The notes beneath the pieces are model-generated. The model was given only the letters and a program-made list of their open reading frames with translations. It had not been told where the DNA came from and searched no databases. This document shows, piece after piece, positions 18,039 to 27,712 of a stretch of 64,000 nt of DNA. Within the stretch, counting starts at the first letter, position 1, and every line of letters begins with the position of its first letter. Position numbers and translations under genes: made by a program. This DNA comes from Cellvibrionaceae bacterium AOL6 (GTDB taxonomy: Bacteria > Pseudomonadota > Gammaproteobacteria > Pseudomonadales > Cellvibrionaceae), in contig NOXC01000002.1 in the NCBI GenBank assembly GCA_003265435.1, positions 248,001 through 312,000 of the forward strand, given 5' to 3'.

Positions 18039-19535
18039 ATGTCTCGAAACCGCTTGATTTCGCGCCATCTGCGCCGACCCGGTCTTTCCTTAACCCTACC
18101 CTGGCGCCCCTTTCCTCCTGGAAAGCTGCTCATTCTAGCCTTCACTCTTAGTGCGGCCTCTTGTAAGCCCGTTTCCTATAAAGCGCCGTCCCACACTCAC
18201 GTTGCCCCTGTACCCGCGTCAGATCCAACGAATACGCAAGGGTGGATACTGAACCAAGAAATCAGCGATGAATTTGCTGGCGATGAAATTGACCGGAGTA
18301 AGTGGTTTGTTCAGGGAGACTATGGTGACTACTATATTTGGAAGGGGCGCGCGCCTTCGCAATTTGCCGCCCACAATATTCTGGTTCAGGACGGTTATTT
18401 AAAAATACGCACTCAGTGGGAGCCTGAGTTCGAATTTGCACAAGAAGAGTATGCCGGCAACCGCTACGGCTGGCACGATGATGCCCCTATGCCGGTAACC
18501 ACTGGTGGGATTATCAGCAAAAAGCGCTTCTTACATGGCTATATGGAAGTGCGCTCAAAAGCGGGTCACGCTGCAATGACCTCAGCTTTCTGGGCTATTG
18601 GGTATCAGAGTGAGCTGGATGTTTACGAGCTCATGGGTAACCCTAAAGCCACGCCCCACATCAAGCCTAACGATTTTCTTTTTTCAATCCATGATTGGCG
18701 ACCAGAAGCCGTCATGGGGCAAAATAAAGTATTTACCCACGCCCACCGACTCCCCCACCCCTCCTCCGAAGCATTCCATATTTACGGTGCTGAATGGGGG
18801 GAAGGCTATGTGAAATTCTATCTCGACGGCGAACTCGTTTATGAAGTATTTCAATCGGACTTGGAAGAGGGTTGGGTATTGACCAACCCGATGGAAATCT
18901 GGCTGGATTCAGAGATTTTCACCTGGCAAGGACTTCCCCACGAAGAAGAGCTGCCCGTAGAGTTTCAGGTCGACTACATGCGAGTATGGCAAAAGCCGAG
19001 CTCGAACTTCTTAGACGAGGCCTTCTATGGGTTTGAAGGCCCAATGCTTTATGAAAGCTATGACCGACCTTTAAAAATGGTGCCCGAAGATACCCGGAAT
19101 AACCGGTACCAGCGCTTTTGGCAGTTTGATGAAACGAATTCAAATCAATTTGCAATCACTGCTGATATAAAATCAAGCGGACAAAAAAGCTTGAGAATCA
19201 ACAGTTCTGAATTTAGTGGAAACTCCTCGCTCCGAGGACCAAAAGGTTCGCTCGCTTTACCTGAAGGAAATTTCACTCTCACTCTACGCGTGATGAAAGA
19301 CGCTGGGTCCACTATCGATTCAATAGAAATCAGTACAACTCGACCGAAGCAAATACTAGGAAAAATCAATATCGCAGAGATTGACAGCGACCAATGGCAA
19401 ACCGTGAGCATTGACTTTAAACAGACAAGCGAGTCCGAGACCATTGACAGCCTCGTACTCACACAGACGAGCTCCAAAGAAGGAGGGGGCTCGGTGTACG
19501 TTGACGATATCAAAATCAGCCCAAAGCCGGAGTAG
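18039..19535 (+). CDS. GH16 endo-galactanase (porphyranase/agarase/furcellaranase-like)
   Basis: 498 residues. The long basic N-terminus runs into a hydrophobic segment with Cys42 (LSAASC), a possible but weak lipobox. The GH16 domain spans about residues 65-325: SDEFAGDEID, WKGRAPSQF, HGYMEVRSKAG, and the catalytic signature SELDVYE (Glu192, Asp194, Glu197). The signature and WKGRAPSQF are typical of agarase and porphyranase-type GH16, and the protein is a relative of the 11886 enzyme. Residues about 335-495 are an additional jelly-roll domain ending VYVDDIKIS, probably a carbohydrate-binding module. The next gene starts seven bases later, so they form an operon. Most likely acts on a neutral or methylated galactan, or a hybrid carrageenan. 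Confidence 0.78.
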   Translation: MSRNRLISRHLRRPGLSLTLPWRPFPPGKLLILAFTLSAASCKPVSYKAPSHTHVAPVPASDPTNTQGWILNQEISDEFAGDEIDRSKWFVQGDYGDYYIWKGRAPSQFAAHNILVQDGYLKIRTQWEPEFEFAQEEYAGNRYGWHDDAPMPVTTGGIISKKRFLHGYMEVRSKAGHAAMTSAFWAIGYQSELDVYELMGNPKATPHIKPNDFLFSIHDWRPEAVMGQNKVFTHAHRLPHPSSEAFHIYGAEWGEGYVKFYLDGELVYEVFQSDLEEGWVLTNPMEIWLDSEIFTWQGLPHEEELPVEFQVDYMRVWQKPSSNFLDEAFYGFEGPMLYESYDRPLKMVPEDTRNNRYQRFWQFDETNSNQFAITADIKSSGQKSLRINSSEFSGNSSLRGPKGSLALPEGNFTLTLRVMKDAGSTIDSIEISTTRPKQILGKINIAEIDSDQWQTVSIDFKQTSESETIDSLVLTQTSSKEGGGSVYVDDIKISPKPE

Positions 19536-19542
19536 AACACCA

Positions 19543-19992
19543 ATGAGAACCCATTTTTTATCGCGCATTCTACTTATTGCGTTTATGAGTAGCGAAGCCA
19601 GCGCTTTTGAAGTAGCTGGTATTGAGATTGGCTCAACACTGGGCAGCATCCAGGACGAACACCATCTCTGGGATGATGGCAAAAACAGGCTTTATCTAAG
19701 CACAGCCGATTCGCTATTGAAGGTGAAAGCAAATGACGAAAGACAGGTCATTCAAGTGAAGTACACGGAATCACACTTAGGGGAAAACATTTTCGAAGTG
19801 ATCGAGGATTATAATCGTCAGTACCCGATGCAAGCATGCATAGATAAACAATCAGAATCGTACGCGAACCTCCAAGCACAAGGCTATGGAAAGGTGCAAT
19901 GCCAGATAAAAGACGAAATGAGTACACTGACCATTATTTTTTCAAGTTACGCGGGGCAGGTGACGACTTCGTTAGTACTTAAAGAATATTGA
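19543..19992 (+). CDS. Small secreted protein of unknown function
   Basis: 149 residues from ATG 19543, which lies seven bases after the GH16 stop with GGAG overlapping that stop; this decides the start over longer in-frame options inside the GH16 gene. A signal peptide (MRTHFLSRILLIAFM...ASA) precedes a mature part of about 130 residues with two cysteines (in QACID and VQCQIK) that could form a disulfide. The opening FEVAGIEIGSTLGSIQ resembles small periplasmic proteins in which a calcium- or lipid-independent beta-fold compares a modelled variable over time, but I do not recognise the family. Translational coupling to a GH16 gene suggests a periplasmic accessory role in galactan use. Confidence 0.7.
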   Translation: MRTHFLSRILLIAFMSSEASAFEVAGIEIGSTLGSIQDEHHLWDDGKNRLYLSTADSLLKVKANDERQVIQVKYTESHLGENIFEVIEDYNRQYPMQACIDKQSESYANLQAQGYGKVQCQIKDEMSTLTIIFSSYAGQVTTSLVLKEY

Positions 19993-20022
19993 CTGCATCA
20001 TTATTTTTACTTACTACATCTA

Positions 20023-20184
20023 GGCATCGAGAGATGCCCTGATGTATTAAAAGCCGCTAACACATACCGAGTGACGACAGGGACCTCCTCCCAGCGACTT
20101 GGAATACCCGTCTAGGTATGCACGCTACTCTATGTCGCCTCTGTTGCTTAGAAGCAACTTGATGAATCCTATTCAATCATCAAG
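20023..20184. other. Cluster of small hairpins between convergent genes
   Basis: Three inverted repeats lie in the 208-base gap: GGCATC-gaga-GATGCC at 20023-20038, GTTGCTT/AAGCAAC at 20143-20158, and CTTGATGA/TCATCAAG at 20158-20184. None has a convincing T-tract. They sit between convergent genes, so a termination role is the simplest reading. Confidence 0.45.
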
Positions 20185-20200
20185 ACGACATGCTCTCCCC

Positions 20201-23200
20201 CTATTCTACTGATACGCTTATTGTTCTACGGATACGCGTATCCGACTTTGAAATAATGGTGACGACCGCTTGCCCAGCACGGCGCGCTTGCACAGTACCG
20301 TTTGTATTAGGGCGAACCACATTCCAATTTGAACTTTGATAAGTCATGTTTGGCTGACTCGCACAAATTGGAACAACAGACGCCTCCAAGTCATGGGTTT
20401 GGCCTACTGCGAGTACAAGGGAGCCTGTCCCCGCAATATTAATGGCTTCCACGGGGATCCAACCTTGGCTGTTTTCGTCGCAATCATAATTTCCGCCACC
20501 TGGGTTAGTTGGTGTTGGCGTCGGCGTTGGTGCCGGCGTTGGTGCCGGCGTTGGCGTCGGCGTTGGTGCCGGCGTTGGCGTTGGTGCCGGCGTTGGCGTT
20601 GGCGTTGGCGTTGGCGTCAGCGTTGGCGTCAGCGTTGGCGTTGGCGTTGGCGTCAGCGTCAGCGTTGGCGTTGGCGTAGGCGTTGGCGTCGGCGTTACAC
20701 CACCGGCAACGGGAAGTACCAGCGAGTCAATATTAAATGGTCGACCAAAGTCAGAAGTAACTCGACGCTCCGGACGGCCCGCTCCCAGCCAATCTGCAGG
20801 AATATTGCCATAAACGTATTGGTCAGGCTGCAAGGGTTGACGCCGATGATCATCAAGAGCATTTACGCCGGAGCGCAACACCAATGCTGTGAGATCCAAA
20901 CCACCACGGCCATGCTCAGTGTGACAGCTCAAACAGAAGGTATTATTTGTGGAATCCGGGCGCGGACGGTTCTGATACAGAGGCCCCTCGGGAAACACCA
21001 TACCTTCACGAATGCCATGCAGGCCATTAGGTATATTGGCTAAATGAGCCGCATAGTCATCGCGATAATCATGGTAACACACATAGCGGGAATAAGTGGT
21101 TCTACCTGATGTGCGAAGCGTATCAGAAATTTCCGTGTGATACGCCTGAGGATGCACTTCGGCTCGCCCTCTCCAAACACCTGGGGAAGAACTTGTCAGC
21201 CCCGCGAGGGTCCCCTTACCCAGATTACAGATAACTTCTGGGTTAACCTCTTCTGCAAAAACCTTAAAGTCATCCACCCAGCCGCGAAAGCTCCTTGCTG
21301 CGCTTCCCAAAGCACCGACTCGTAACGAACCTGGGCTTAAAACGAACAACGCCTCGGAATGTTCGTAGTCGTCGATTTTAAAACCGTTCATATAGGTCTC
21401 AATTCGGTTATTTCCTATACTCAACTGAAAACCAAGATGCGCCCATGAGCCTTGTGGTAGGCGCTCGACTAATTCAACCGTATGTGCTTCAACCCCGTGT
21501 GTGTCCATATACACAAGGCGGTTGTCATCATGAACCCATATAGACGAGCCATCTGGGAATGTCACCAACACGCGCTCGCCCGTATTGTCTCGACTATCGA
21601 TGAAGAGGCTGTAAAACCAGGGTGTGCTTAATACGTTACGCGGCTGCGATTCGATATCATAGTTGAGGCCAATACCGGCACCATCCAACCAAAAGCCTTT
21701 TCCAGTAATCCCACCGTTCGCGACAATCTCGACTCGGCCGTCCCCCACGATTTCGCCTACCGTCGGCTTATTCCAGTACTCAGACGTCGCGGAGTTTTGC
21801 ACAAACCCTTCCAACGGGCCTTTGACATTGTATTGCGTGTTTACACGAATCGGCTGCACCATGTGGGAAACAATAAACGCATTAACATTGAGATAATCGT
21901 CAAACACGACCTCGTCCGTCGAACGTCCAGTACTCATGAGCCAGGTCACATCTGCCGGCGAGATGGGACGCATATTCTCCAAATAATTAAAGCGATGTTC
22001 GTTGGAATCGAAAAAACTGCTGTTTGGTGAGTTGCCTGGAGGCATCGTATCGATTTCACGACTACGAGTATCTCCGACGCGCTTGTAGCCGTCATCTGAG
22101 CCATTGGGCTGATACAGCAGCACATCGCGATGAGCACTTTCGCGTACAGCCTCCATATGATCCATGTGATTAATCATGTTATCTAGGAGCACCATTTTCC
22201 CTCGCGTCCACAGGCCCATGAGCGTACGACCATTCAAAGGCGAATTCTCAGAAGAGTCACTACAACCACCATATTTCGAGACCACTTCTTGCGGGCAACG
22301 TGTCGTGTAGCCCGAGCCTGACAAGCGGCCCCCTATCGAGGTAAACATAAAATTCGCCCCGCTTTTATCAATCCAAGGGTAAGTACCAAAACCAAAACCG
22401 TCAGGAAGAATCAAGCGATTACCACGATTGTCGACCGTTTCGAAAGGATGCATTGCAAAGCCATACCGGTCATTAATGGTAGCGTCGTAGGGTGCGTGAC
22501 CAATAGGGTACACATCGGTAAACTGACGTACATCACACGCATCAAAATCTTCGGGGCGATCGTTTACAAAATAAACAATATCCGAACGAGCAGAACGCGT
22601 TCCCCCTTCCTGCGTACGCCAACTGAAGCGGGAGTTATCAGTACGTACCATTAACAGGTGACCATCGCCGGTAATGGTGGGCTCGAAAAAAGATTGAAGC
22701 GGGAAGGATACTGAGCCAATAACAGGCTCACCTGCGTTAATATCCGCGATACGAGCATCCACTGTTTTCGGATTTTCTACGCGTATATGCACAGGCGTAC
22801 CCGAAATATTGTTTCCATCAGTCATAGTGAGAACGACTAAGTCGTAGCAATCGTCTTCACCGTTTTGGCCGCATGTATACGGATTACTTATCATCGAATC
22901 GGGGTTGCCAGCGGGATCGCAAATCGTCGCATGACTCTGATTTTTATAAGGAATGTTGCCACTCGGGCGCATTTCGGGTGAATACTCGATCAAATTCAAC
23001 ATCTGCATGCCCGGCGCCGACTCCAGAAAAGGTACGTCGATTTTCTCAGGCTTTAGGAGTCTAAAATAAAAGCCGCGATAAGGGCGATGGGCCAAACCGA
23101 TACGCGCATCGAAACTGGTGGTTAAAGGCGGAACATAAGGGTTGAGCCAACGTCGATCGTTGCCGTTAGGCACATGACCTTCCGCCATATGAATAGTTCG

Positions 23201-23281
23201 ATCGATGGCAGGACGCTCTGGAACAGCGAATGAAGAGAAAGAGACAACACACAGGAAAACGATAGACAGATATCTATTCAT
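20201..23281 (-). CDS. Large secreted protein with LamG-like domain, c-type haem motif and Ig-like domain; function unknown
   Basis: 1026 residues with a signal peptide ending SSFA. Residues about 25-480 form a Cys-containing region I do not recognise (motifs [26 protein letters not shown]-like, [13 protein letters not shown]). Residues about 500-670 are a LamG/concanavalin-like sandwich ([32 protein letters not shown]). Then comes a CLSCH haem-binding motif (about residue 770) followed by [15 protein letters not shown], a long Pro-Thr linker, and a C-terminal Big_2 domain (WIPVEAINI ... [13 protein letters not shown]) of the type ending the kappa-carrageenase. That shared domain and an operator-like site upstream tie it to carrageenan use. 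It may bind or oxidatively modify the polymer. No known catalytic signature is evident. Confidence 0.75.
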   Translation of the reverse strand: MNRYLSIVFLCVVSFSSFAVPERPAIDRTIHMAEGHVPNGNDRRWLNPYVPPLTTSFDARIGLAHRPYRGFYFRLLKPEKIDVPFLESAPGMQMLNLIEYSPEMRPSGNIPYKNQSHATICDPAGNPDSMISNPYTCGQNGEDDCYDLVVLTMTDGNNISGTPVHIRVENPKTVDARIADINAGEPVIGSVSFPLQSFFEPTITGDGHLLMVRTDNSRFSWRTQEGGTRSARSDIVYFVNDRPEDFDACDVRQFTDVYPIGHAPYDATINDRYGFAMHPFETVDNRGNRLILPDGFGFGTYPWIDKSGANFMFTSIGGRLSGSGYTTRCPQEVVSKYGGCSDSSENSPLNGRTLMGLWTRGKMVLLDNMINHMDHMEAVRESAHRDVLLYQPNGSDDGYKRVGDTRSREIDTMPPGNSPNSSFFDSNEHRFNYLENMRPISPADVTWLMSTGRSTDEVVFDDYLNVNAFIVSHMVQPIRVNTQYNVKGPLEGFVQNSATSEYWNKPTVGEIVGDGRVEIVANGGITGKGFWLDGAGIGLNYDIESQPRNVLSTPWFYSLFIDSRDNTGERVLVTFPDGSSIWVHDDNRLVYMDTHGVEAHTVELVERLPQGSWAHLGFQLSIGNNRIETYMNGFKIDDYEHSEALFVLSPGSLRVGALGSAARSFRGWVDDFKVFAEEVNPEVICNLGKGTLAGLTSSSPGVWRGRAEVHPQAYHTEISDTLRTSGRTTYSRYVCYHDYRDDYAAHLANIPNGLHGIREGMVFPEGPLYQNRPRPDSTNNTFCLSCHTEHGRGGLDLTALVLRSGVNALDDHRRQPLQPDQYVYGNIPADWLGAGRPERRVTSDFGRPFNIDSLVLPVAGGVTPTPTPTPTPTLTLTPTPTPTLTPTLTPTPTPTPTPAPTPTPAPTPTPTPAPTPAPTPTPTPTNPGGGNYDCDENSQGWIPVEAINIAGTGSLVLAVGQTHDLEASVVPICASQPNMTYQSSNWNVVRPNTNGTVQARRAGQAVVTIISKSDTRIRRTISVSVE
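20512..20697 (-). repeat. Hexanucleotide-type repeat encoding a Pro-Thr linker
   Basis: About 185 bases of near-perfect GGCGTT/GGTGCC/GGCGTC units encode alternating Pro-Thr with occasional Ala-Pro and Leu-Thr. It forms the flexible linker before the Ig-like domain and, being a short-unit repeat, is likely length-variable between strains. Confidence 0.9.
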
Positions 23282-23387
23282 ACGATTTGCCCAATTTAAT
23301 TATTATTTTTCTAAAACCTAAAAACGCACAGACGACTTACTTGGGCAAAGGCATTAGCACTAAAGACGAGGTATATTATACCTTTAT

Positions 23388-23402
23388 CTACATCATATCT
23401 AT
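23388..23402. promoter_or_regulatory. Candidate operator upstream of the LamG/haem protein gene
   Basis: CTACAT-CAT-ATCTAT, each half matching five of six bases of the proposed operator half-site, with the same CAT spacer as the site at 37514. It is 107 bases before the gene start. Confidence 0.45.
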
Positions 23403-23450
23403 TTGCTTTTTAAAAAAAATATGACAAGCCTCTCGGTTATTTCAATTCTT

Positions 23451-23515
23451 AATTTCGCTCTAAAGTAAATACGTCGCATCCTCCTGCCGAGGATGCTACC
23501 TATCAGAGCGAAATT
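23451..23515 (-). terminator. Nested inverted repeats after the chemoreceptor gene
   Basis: An outer perfect 11-bp pair (AATTTCGCTCT at 23451-23461 with AGAGCGAAATT at 23505-23515) encloses an inner 8-bp hairpin (GCATCCTC at 23476-23483 with GAGGATGC at 23489-23496). It begins 30 bases after the chemoreceptor stop. The two-level structure is unusual for a plain terminator. Confidence 0.55.
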
Positions 23516-23544
23516 AACCTTCACGACCTTATCGAGTTGCGGCT

Positions 23545-25569
23545 TCACACTCTAAAAGCAGCCACGTACTGGTCCACTTTACTACTGCTTTTTGTCAGCT
23601 TTTCACAAGCGGCAACAACTGTGTGGGTTTCCGTCGTCATTTCTTCGGTTTCATTCTTAACCGCGTGAATACGAACATTGATTTCCTCCGCCACGGCGGT
23701 TTGTTCTTCGGCCGCAGTAGCGATTTGTCCGGTCATGTTCGAGATGCGATCCAGACTATCTTTAATATCATCAAACGCTGCGACACTGCTTAATACGGCA
23801 TTCACCGCTAGCGCGCCTTGATCTCGTAATTGCGACATGCTTTTTGTCGTCGACCGCGCGCCTTCTTGCAGCGCTTCAATCTGGGCGCGAATTTGCTCAG
23901 TACTTTCTTTGGTCTTACTAGCCAAAGTTCGTACCTCGTCCGCAACCACTGCAAAACCGCGCCCCTGCTCTCCAGCACGCGCTGCTTCGATAGCCGCATT
24001 GAGCGCGAGTAGGTTTGTCTGCTCCGCGATACCCTGAATCACTGTAAGAATATTGCCTATAACATCAGTCTCCCCGTTCAAATTTTGGACCTGGACTTCG
24101 GTACTTGTAAGCTCAGTAACAAGGCGCTCCATTAACGCCATGCATTCTTTTGCATTTTCCGCGCTAATCACCGAACTCTCGTGGGCGCTACCTGCAGCGT
24201 GCGCCGCATCCTGGGTATTTCTAGCAACCTCTTGGATAGTTGAACTCATCTCATTTACCGCGACAGAGACAGAGTCAGTCTCCAGGTTTTGTTTTTCTGC
24301 ACGATTTTGATTTTGATTCATAGACGTGGTTACCGACTCAATATACTCTTTAAGTTCGAGCACCTCATTTTTCACACCAGCAAGTGCGTCCTGTAGCGAT
24401 TTTTGCAACCTATTGAAAGTCAAACCTAACTCGGCAAGCTCATCCCGGCCGTTGACCGGAATACGTGCTGCCAGGTCTTTCGACTCTGATACCATGACCA
24501 TGGTTCTAACAAGCTCGTGTAACGGAACAGTAATTGAGCGGGAAATCATCAATGCCAATATGATAACTGAGCTTAAAATTACGATCGCCAGTGCGACATT
24601 CGTTCGAACTGAGGCATCCGCCGCATTTGTCACTTCGGCCATCCGCTCACTGATGCGCGCCTCCACCAAAGCAACTACACCAGCTAGAGTACGAATATTA
24701 TCTGACGACAGCTCAAACCATTCTTCAGGAGTCAACGTGGGTGCTTCACCACCCGCATCCAGTAAACTGGCCCTAAGGCCGTGAACCCGTTGTTGTACGG
24801 AACTAGAAATGTGTTTACTTCGAAACTCTTCGACTATATCTTGAGGGGCGTAGGCTAAAAACCGTGCATTCGCGTCTTGCAGTTGACGCCAGACCGCTTT
24901 GTTATTCCCGATAGAGGTATAATCGAGAGTCGGCCGAGTGAAAGTTCTGATCTTGGTGCTACGTTCCATCGAGTAAATAGACTGAATTTTCATCAAGGAG
25001 GCGTATGTGCTCAACAGCGCATTCAACTCTGCGTCAGTATTTGCGAATTGTAATACGGTATCAATCGCGGACAATGCCTGCCGAGCGGAAGCACCATACC
25101 TATTTACAACCCAGGCTCCCTGAGCATCCTTTAACTCATAGCGATCCACAAATTGCCGAGCCTCAACAGTATTCACCGAAGAATTTAATAAAGAATTAGC
25201 AGCCTCATCTAGCTCTGGCAGATCTTTAAGCTCATTACGATTCCGCTCCAAGTATTCACGATACTCTCTAATCTTCGTATCCAAAATTAGCCTTTGGGAG
25301 TTTAGTTCTCCCTGATATGACCTACCATCACTGCCTGTTGGTGTCCCCCTTAAAAACCCATAGGTTAAATCACGCTCCTCCTCCACACCGCGAAGAACTT
25401 CTCCAGTTTGCTTCGCAAATTGCTGAGCAAATGAAAGTTGCGCAAGGGCGACCTTCTGCTCTAAAGCATTTTTCAGCTGACTGATAATCAGCGCGCAGAT
25501 CACTAGAGTTGGCAGGATGCTAAGAAGCATTACTCGAGTTTTAATACTTATTTTGTTTAACGCACCCAT
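23545..25569 (-). CDS. Methyl-accepting chemotaxis protein with NIT-type sensor domain
   Basis: 674 residues from ATG 25569, chosen because AGAGG lies five bases upstream and the membrane segment follows at once; a longer frame from 25623 lacks such a site. Transmembrane segment about 12-32, a periplasmic helical domain (about 35-305) with the features of the nitrate/nitrite-sensing NIT domain ([23 protein letters not shown]), second transmembrane segment about 315-338, HAMP (about 340-395), and a signalling domain with the conserved hairpin tip around [20 protein letters not shown]. It lies downstream of the glycan-binding lipoprotein and TonB receptor, behind a strong terminator. A chemoreceptor inside a galactan locus suggests taxis toward algal breakdown products, or to an oxyanion such as those NIT domains bind; the ligand is unknown. 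Confidence 0.88.
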   Translation of the reverse strand: MGALNKISIKTRVMLLSILPTLVICALIISQLKNALEQKVALAQLSFAQQFAKQTGEVLRGVEEERDLTYGFLRGTPTGSDGRSYQGELNSQRLILDTKIREYREYLERNRNELKDLPELDEAANSLLNSSVNTVEARQFVDRYELKDAQGAWVVNRYGASARQALSAIDTVLQFANTDAELNALLSTYASLMKIQSIYSMERSTKIRTFTRPTLDYTSIGNNKAVWRQLQDANARFLAYAPQDIVEEFRSKHISSSVQQRVHGLRASLLDAGGEAPTLTPEEWFELSSDNIRTLAGVVALVEARISERMAEVTNAADASVRTNVALAIVILSSVIILALMISRSITVPLHELVRTMVMVSESKDLAARIPVNGRDELAELGLTFNRLQKSLQDALAGVKNEVLELKEYIESVTTSMNQNQNRAEKQNLETDSVSVAVNEMSSTIQEVARNTQDAAHAAGSAHESSVISAENAKECMALMERLVTELTSTEVQVQNLNGETDVIGNILTVIQGIAEQTNLLALNAAIEAARAGEQGRGFAVVADEVRTLASKTKESTEQIRAQIEALQEGARSTTKSMSQLRDQGALAVNAVLSSVAAFDDIKDSLDRISNMTGQIATAAEEQTAVAEEINVRIHAVKNETEEMTTETHTVVAACEKLTKSSSKVDQYVAAFRV

Positions 25570-25636
25570 AATTTCCTCTCGAAAAATGTGTTTATACTCA
25601 TAGATATAGTATAGGTGACTCAATCATTATTCGACG

Positions 25637-25662
25637 AAAAAAAAAGGCCGCAAAGCGGCCTT
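25637..25662 (-). terminator. Rho-independent terminator after the glycan-binding lipoprotein
   Basis: On the minus strand AAGGCCGC-ttt-GCGGCCTT is followed by an unbroken run of T. It lies 36 bases after the lipoprotein stop and before the chemoreceptor start, so the chemoreceptor is read either by read-through or from its own promoter. Confidence 0.9.
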
Positions 25663-25698
25663 ATCAATTCACTAAATCCATTTAATTTCCGTCTATTT

Positions 25699-27633
25699 CT
25701 ACCGCTCTATAATGGCGTAATCATCGAGCAATATCGTATCAGTTGCTTCAAGCCCTCTCACGACAAAATTACCCATAACTGTCGCAGTTGGTACAACAAC
25801 GCCACCGTTCGCAGTATTAACGTTGTCCCAAGTAGTTGGAATAGTAAACCAAGGAGTGGATGTATCCGTCATGTTGACAAACTCAACATATTGCCACTCT
25901 GTAGTCGCTTCTAACTCACCTGAGGTAAATTTAGCCGAGATCGGCGAGTTACGACGACCACCCCAGCCCCCACCAGGCTCCGAGTTAAGGAGTTCATGAT
26001 TGGTAAATTGCCAAGGGAAAATATAGTGCTCTAAAACAACTCCGGATTTAGCACTAGGTAGCTTGACCCAAATAGCGGTTCGGAATGTTTTACCATTGTC
26101 AGACAAGTTTCCAAACATAGACGCATAGAGATTTTCAGGACCGGAACTCCATGTGTTGGGCCAAATTGCCATAAATTCAGGGTCAGAATCATCAACAATT
26201 TGCATGCGCAACGCAGCCCCTCGCACACCTTCTCCTACCGCTTGATCCACGGTAACTGCAGCGTTGATACCGGCCCATGGCGCGACTCTAGTGTCAAAAG
26301 TGTGGTCCATAGTGAAGGGAGTTGAATCGACAGGATTCGCGTCGAGACACGCGATATTCTCAACTACGCTCACCGCCACAACAGCGTCCTCTACTGGATC
26401 AGTGGAAGAACCTGTATCGCCACTCACGAAGGAAACGCTCACATCCACAGGTGAAGTTGAGGCGATGTTACCCGCTTCAGAGGATTCACCCATGTTGGGA
26501 ATGAGCACGGCGTTTTCGCCGTAACCAGCTGAGATTGCATCTACTGCTGTAGGATCAACCACATCAATCGCACCGCTCATCCACTCATACATGTAGTCGC
26601 CAACTAAGCTCTCGCCAGATTTTTGAATCGGCTGCATTTCGATTGCGCTAGCAGCACAGGCCGGCACCGATTTGGATAGGTTCGACGGGTCATCGCCTGC
26701 GTTCGTCACTGAGATTTTGAAATTGTCAGTAACGACCACGTCAAAATCCCGACTTAATCCAGAATCGTCGTGAACAACATTGATCACCGCTGTTCCACCT
26801 GATAGACCAGTAACAACCCCGTTCTCATCAACAGATGCGATATCAGGTGTTGTTGAAGTATAGGTCAGGGCATCCGAATCGCATGCATAGTAAGGCACTC
26901 GTGTCACTTCGAGTTGCGCCGACTCGCCCGCAGCTATTTCGATAGGGGCTGCGACCATCTCTACGGTGACATCCGGCTTCGCATTCATTGTCAGAGTAAT
27001 GGTATGTTCCCCGGGGTAGACCGTACGCACACCTGTCGGTTCGTTTTCGTCTGGAACCTGCGTGGGGGGGAAACCATTATCTACGACATAGTCAATTGTA
27101 TAAGTAATCGTGCTAGGGAAATCAGGAATCCCGTCACCCATTGGATTACCATCACTGTCCAAAGGCAGATCGTCTACATGCTCCCAACATTCACGCAAAC
27201 GATCTCCCAACCAAGGAACTGCTGTCGAAGGATCTTCTGGTTCAGTCAGAAATGCGACCGAAAAATCAATGACAAGCTGACTACCTTCAATTGAAAAAGG
27301 GGTTCTACGGTCCACTCTAGGAGGCGACACGCCTGTTAAGGGGCCTCCGTCCTCGCCATCAAACTCAAAGGAGGTGATATTGACTGTGCCCGTGTACTCC
27401 GACAATGGCTGGCCATTGACCGTCGCGCCTGCGAATAGATCAATACGATATTTATTGTTTGCGTCAGCATCTGCTTCGTTAACGGTATACGCCGCAGGTG
27501 CATCATCAGAAAAATTGATTTCAGCTTGTGTGTTTAAATTGGGGTCGTAACCCTCTCCGGGGCCACCACACGCTACAAGCCAAGTAGAAAATCCCACTAA
27601 CGCTATGTTTTTTGCCAGGAAGTTCATTTTCAT
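25699..27633 (-). CDS. Surface glycan-binding lipoprotein with Ig-like and CBM4/9-like domains
   Basis: 644 residues from ATG 27633, which has GGAG seven bases upstream; a longer frame from 27861 overlaps the TonB receptor gene and is not the start. Lipobox LVAC (Cys22). Residues about 30-210 include a domain with a C-terminal TITYTIDYVV segment. A Big_2 Ig-like domain follows at about 225-310 (IEIAAGESAQLEV, VDENGVVTGLSGG). The C-terminal 210 residues are a jelly-roll of the carbohydrate-binding type (AVTVDQAVGEGVRGAALRM, ending DTILLDDYAIIER). There are no catalytic signatures. It follows the TonB receptor gene by 79 bases and is probably its partner, binding oligosaccharides at the outer membrane in the role SusD-like proteins play elsewhere. 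Confidence 0.75.
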   Translation of the reverse strand: MKMNFLAKNIALVGFSTWLVACGGPGEGYDPNLNTQAEINFSDDAPAAYTVNEADADANNKYRIDLFAGATVNGQPLSEYTGTVNITSFEFDGEDGGPLTGVSPPRVDRRTPFSIEGSQLVIDFSVAFLTEPEDPSTAVPWLGDRLRECWEHVDDLPLDSDGNPMGDGIPDFPSTITYTIDYVVDNGFPPTQVPDENEPTGVRTVYPGEHTITLTMNAKPDVTVEMVAAPIEIAAGESAQLEVTRVPYYACDSDALTYTSTTPDIASVDENGVVTGLSGGTAVINVVHDDSGLSRDFDVVVTDNFKISVTNAGDDPSNLSKSVPACAASAIEMQPIQKSGESLVGDYMYEWMSGAIDVVDPTAVDAISAGYGENAVLIPNMGESSEAGNIASTSPVDVSVSFVSGDTGSSTDPVEDAVVAVSVVENIACLDANPVDSTPFTMDHTFDTRVAPWAGINAAVTVDQAVGEGVRGAALRMQIVDDSDPEFMAIWPNTWSSGPENLYASMFGNLSDNGKTFRTAIWVKLPSAKSGVVLEHYIFPWQFTNHELLNSEPGGGWGGRRNSPISAKFTSGELEATTEWQYVEFVNMTDTSTPWFTIPTTWDNVNTANGGVVVPTATVMGNFVVRGLEATDTILLDDYAIIER

Positions 27634-27712
27634 CTTACTACTCCAAGTAATCTCGAAAACCGACGCGACCCTTGGTCGCCGTCGGCATTTATAGTTATGT
27701 ATCTGCTCTTGT

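Noticed and set aside
20336-21043. A 235-residue plus-strand frame rich in Arg and Trp
   Set aside because: It is antisense to the Pro-Thr linker of the 20201 gene; the GGCGTT repeat keeps several frames open.
24326-24784. 152-residue plus-strand frame in the chemoreceptor gene
   Set aside because: Antisense to HAMP and sensor sequence; Ser/Thr-rich shadow.
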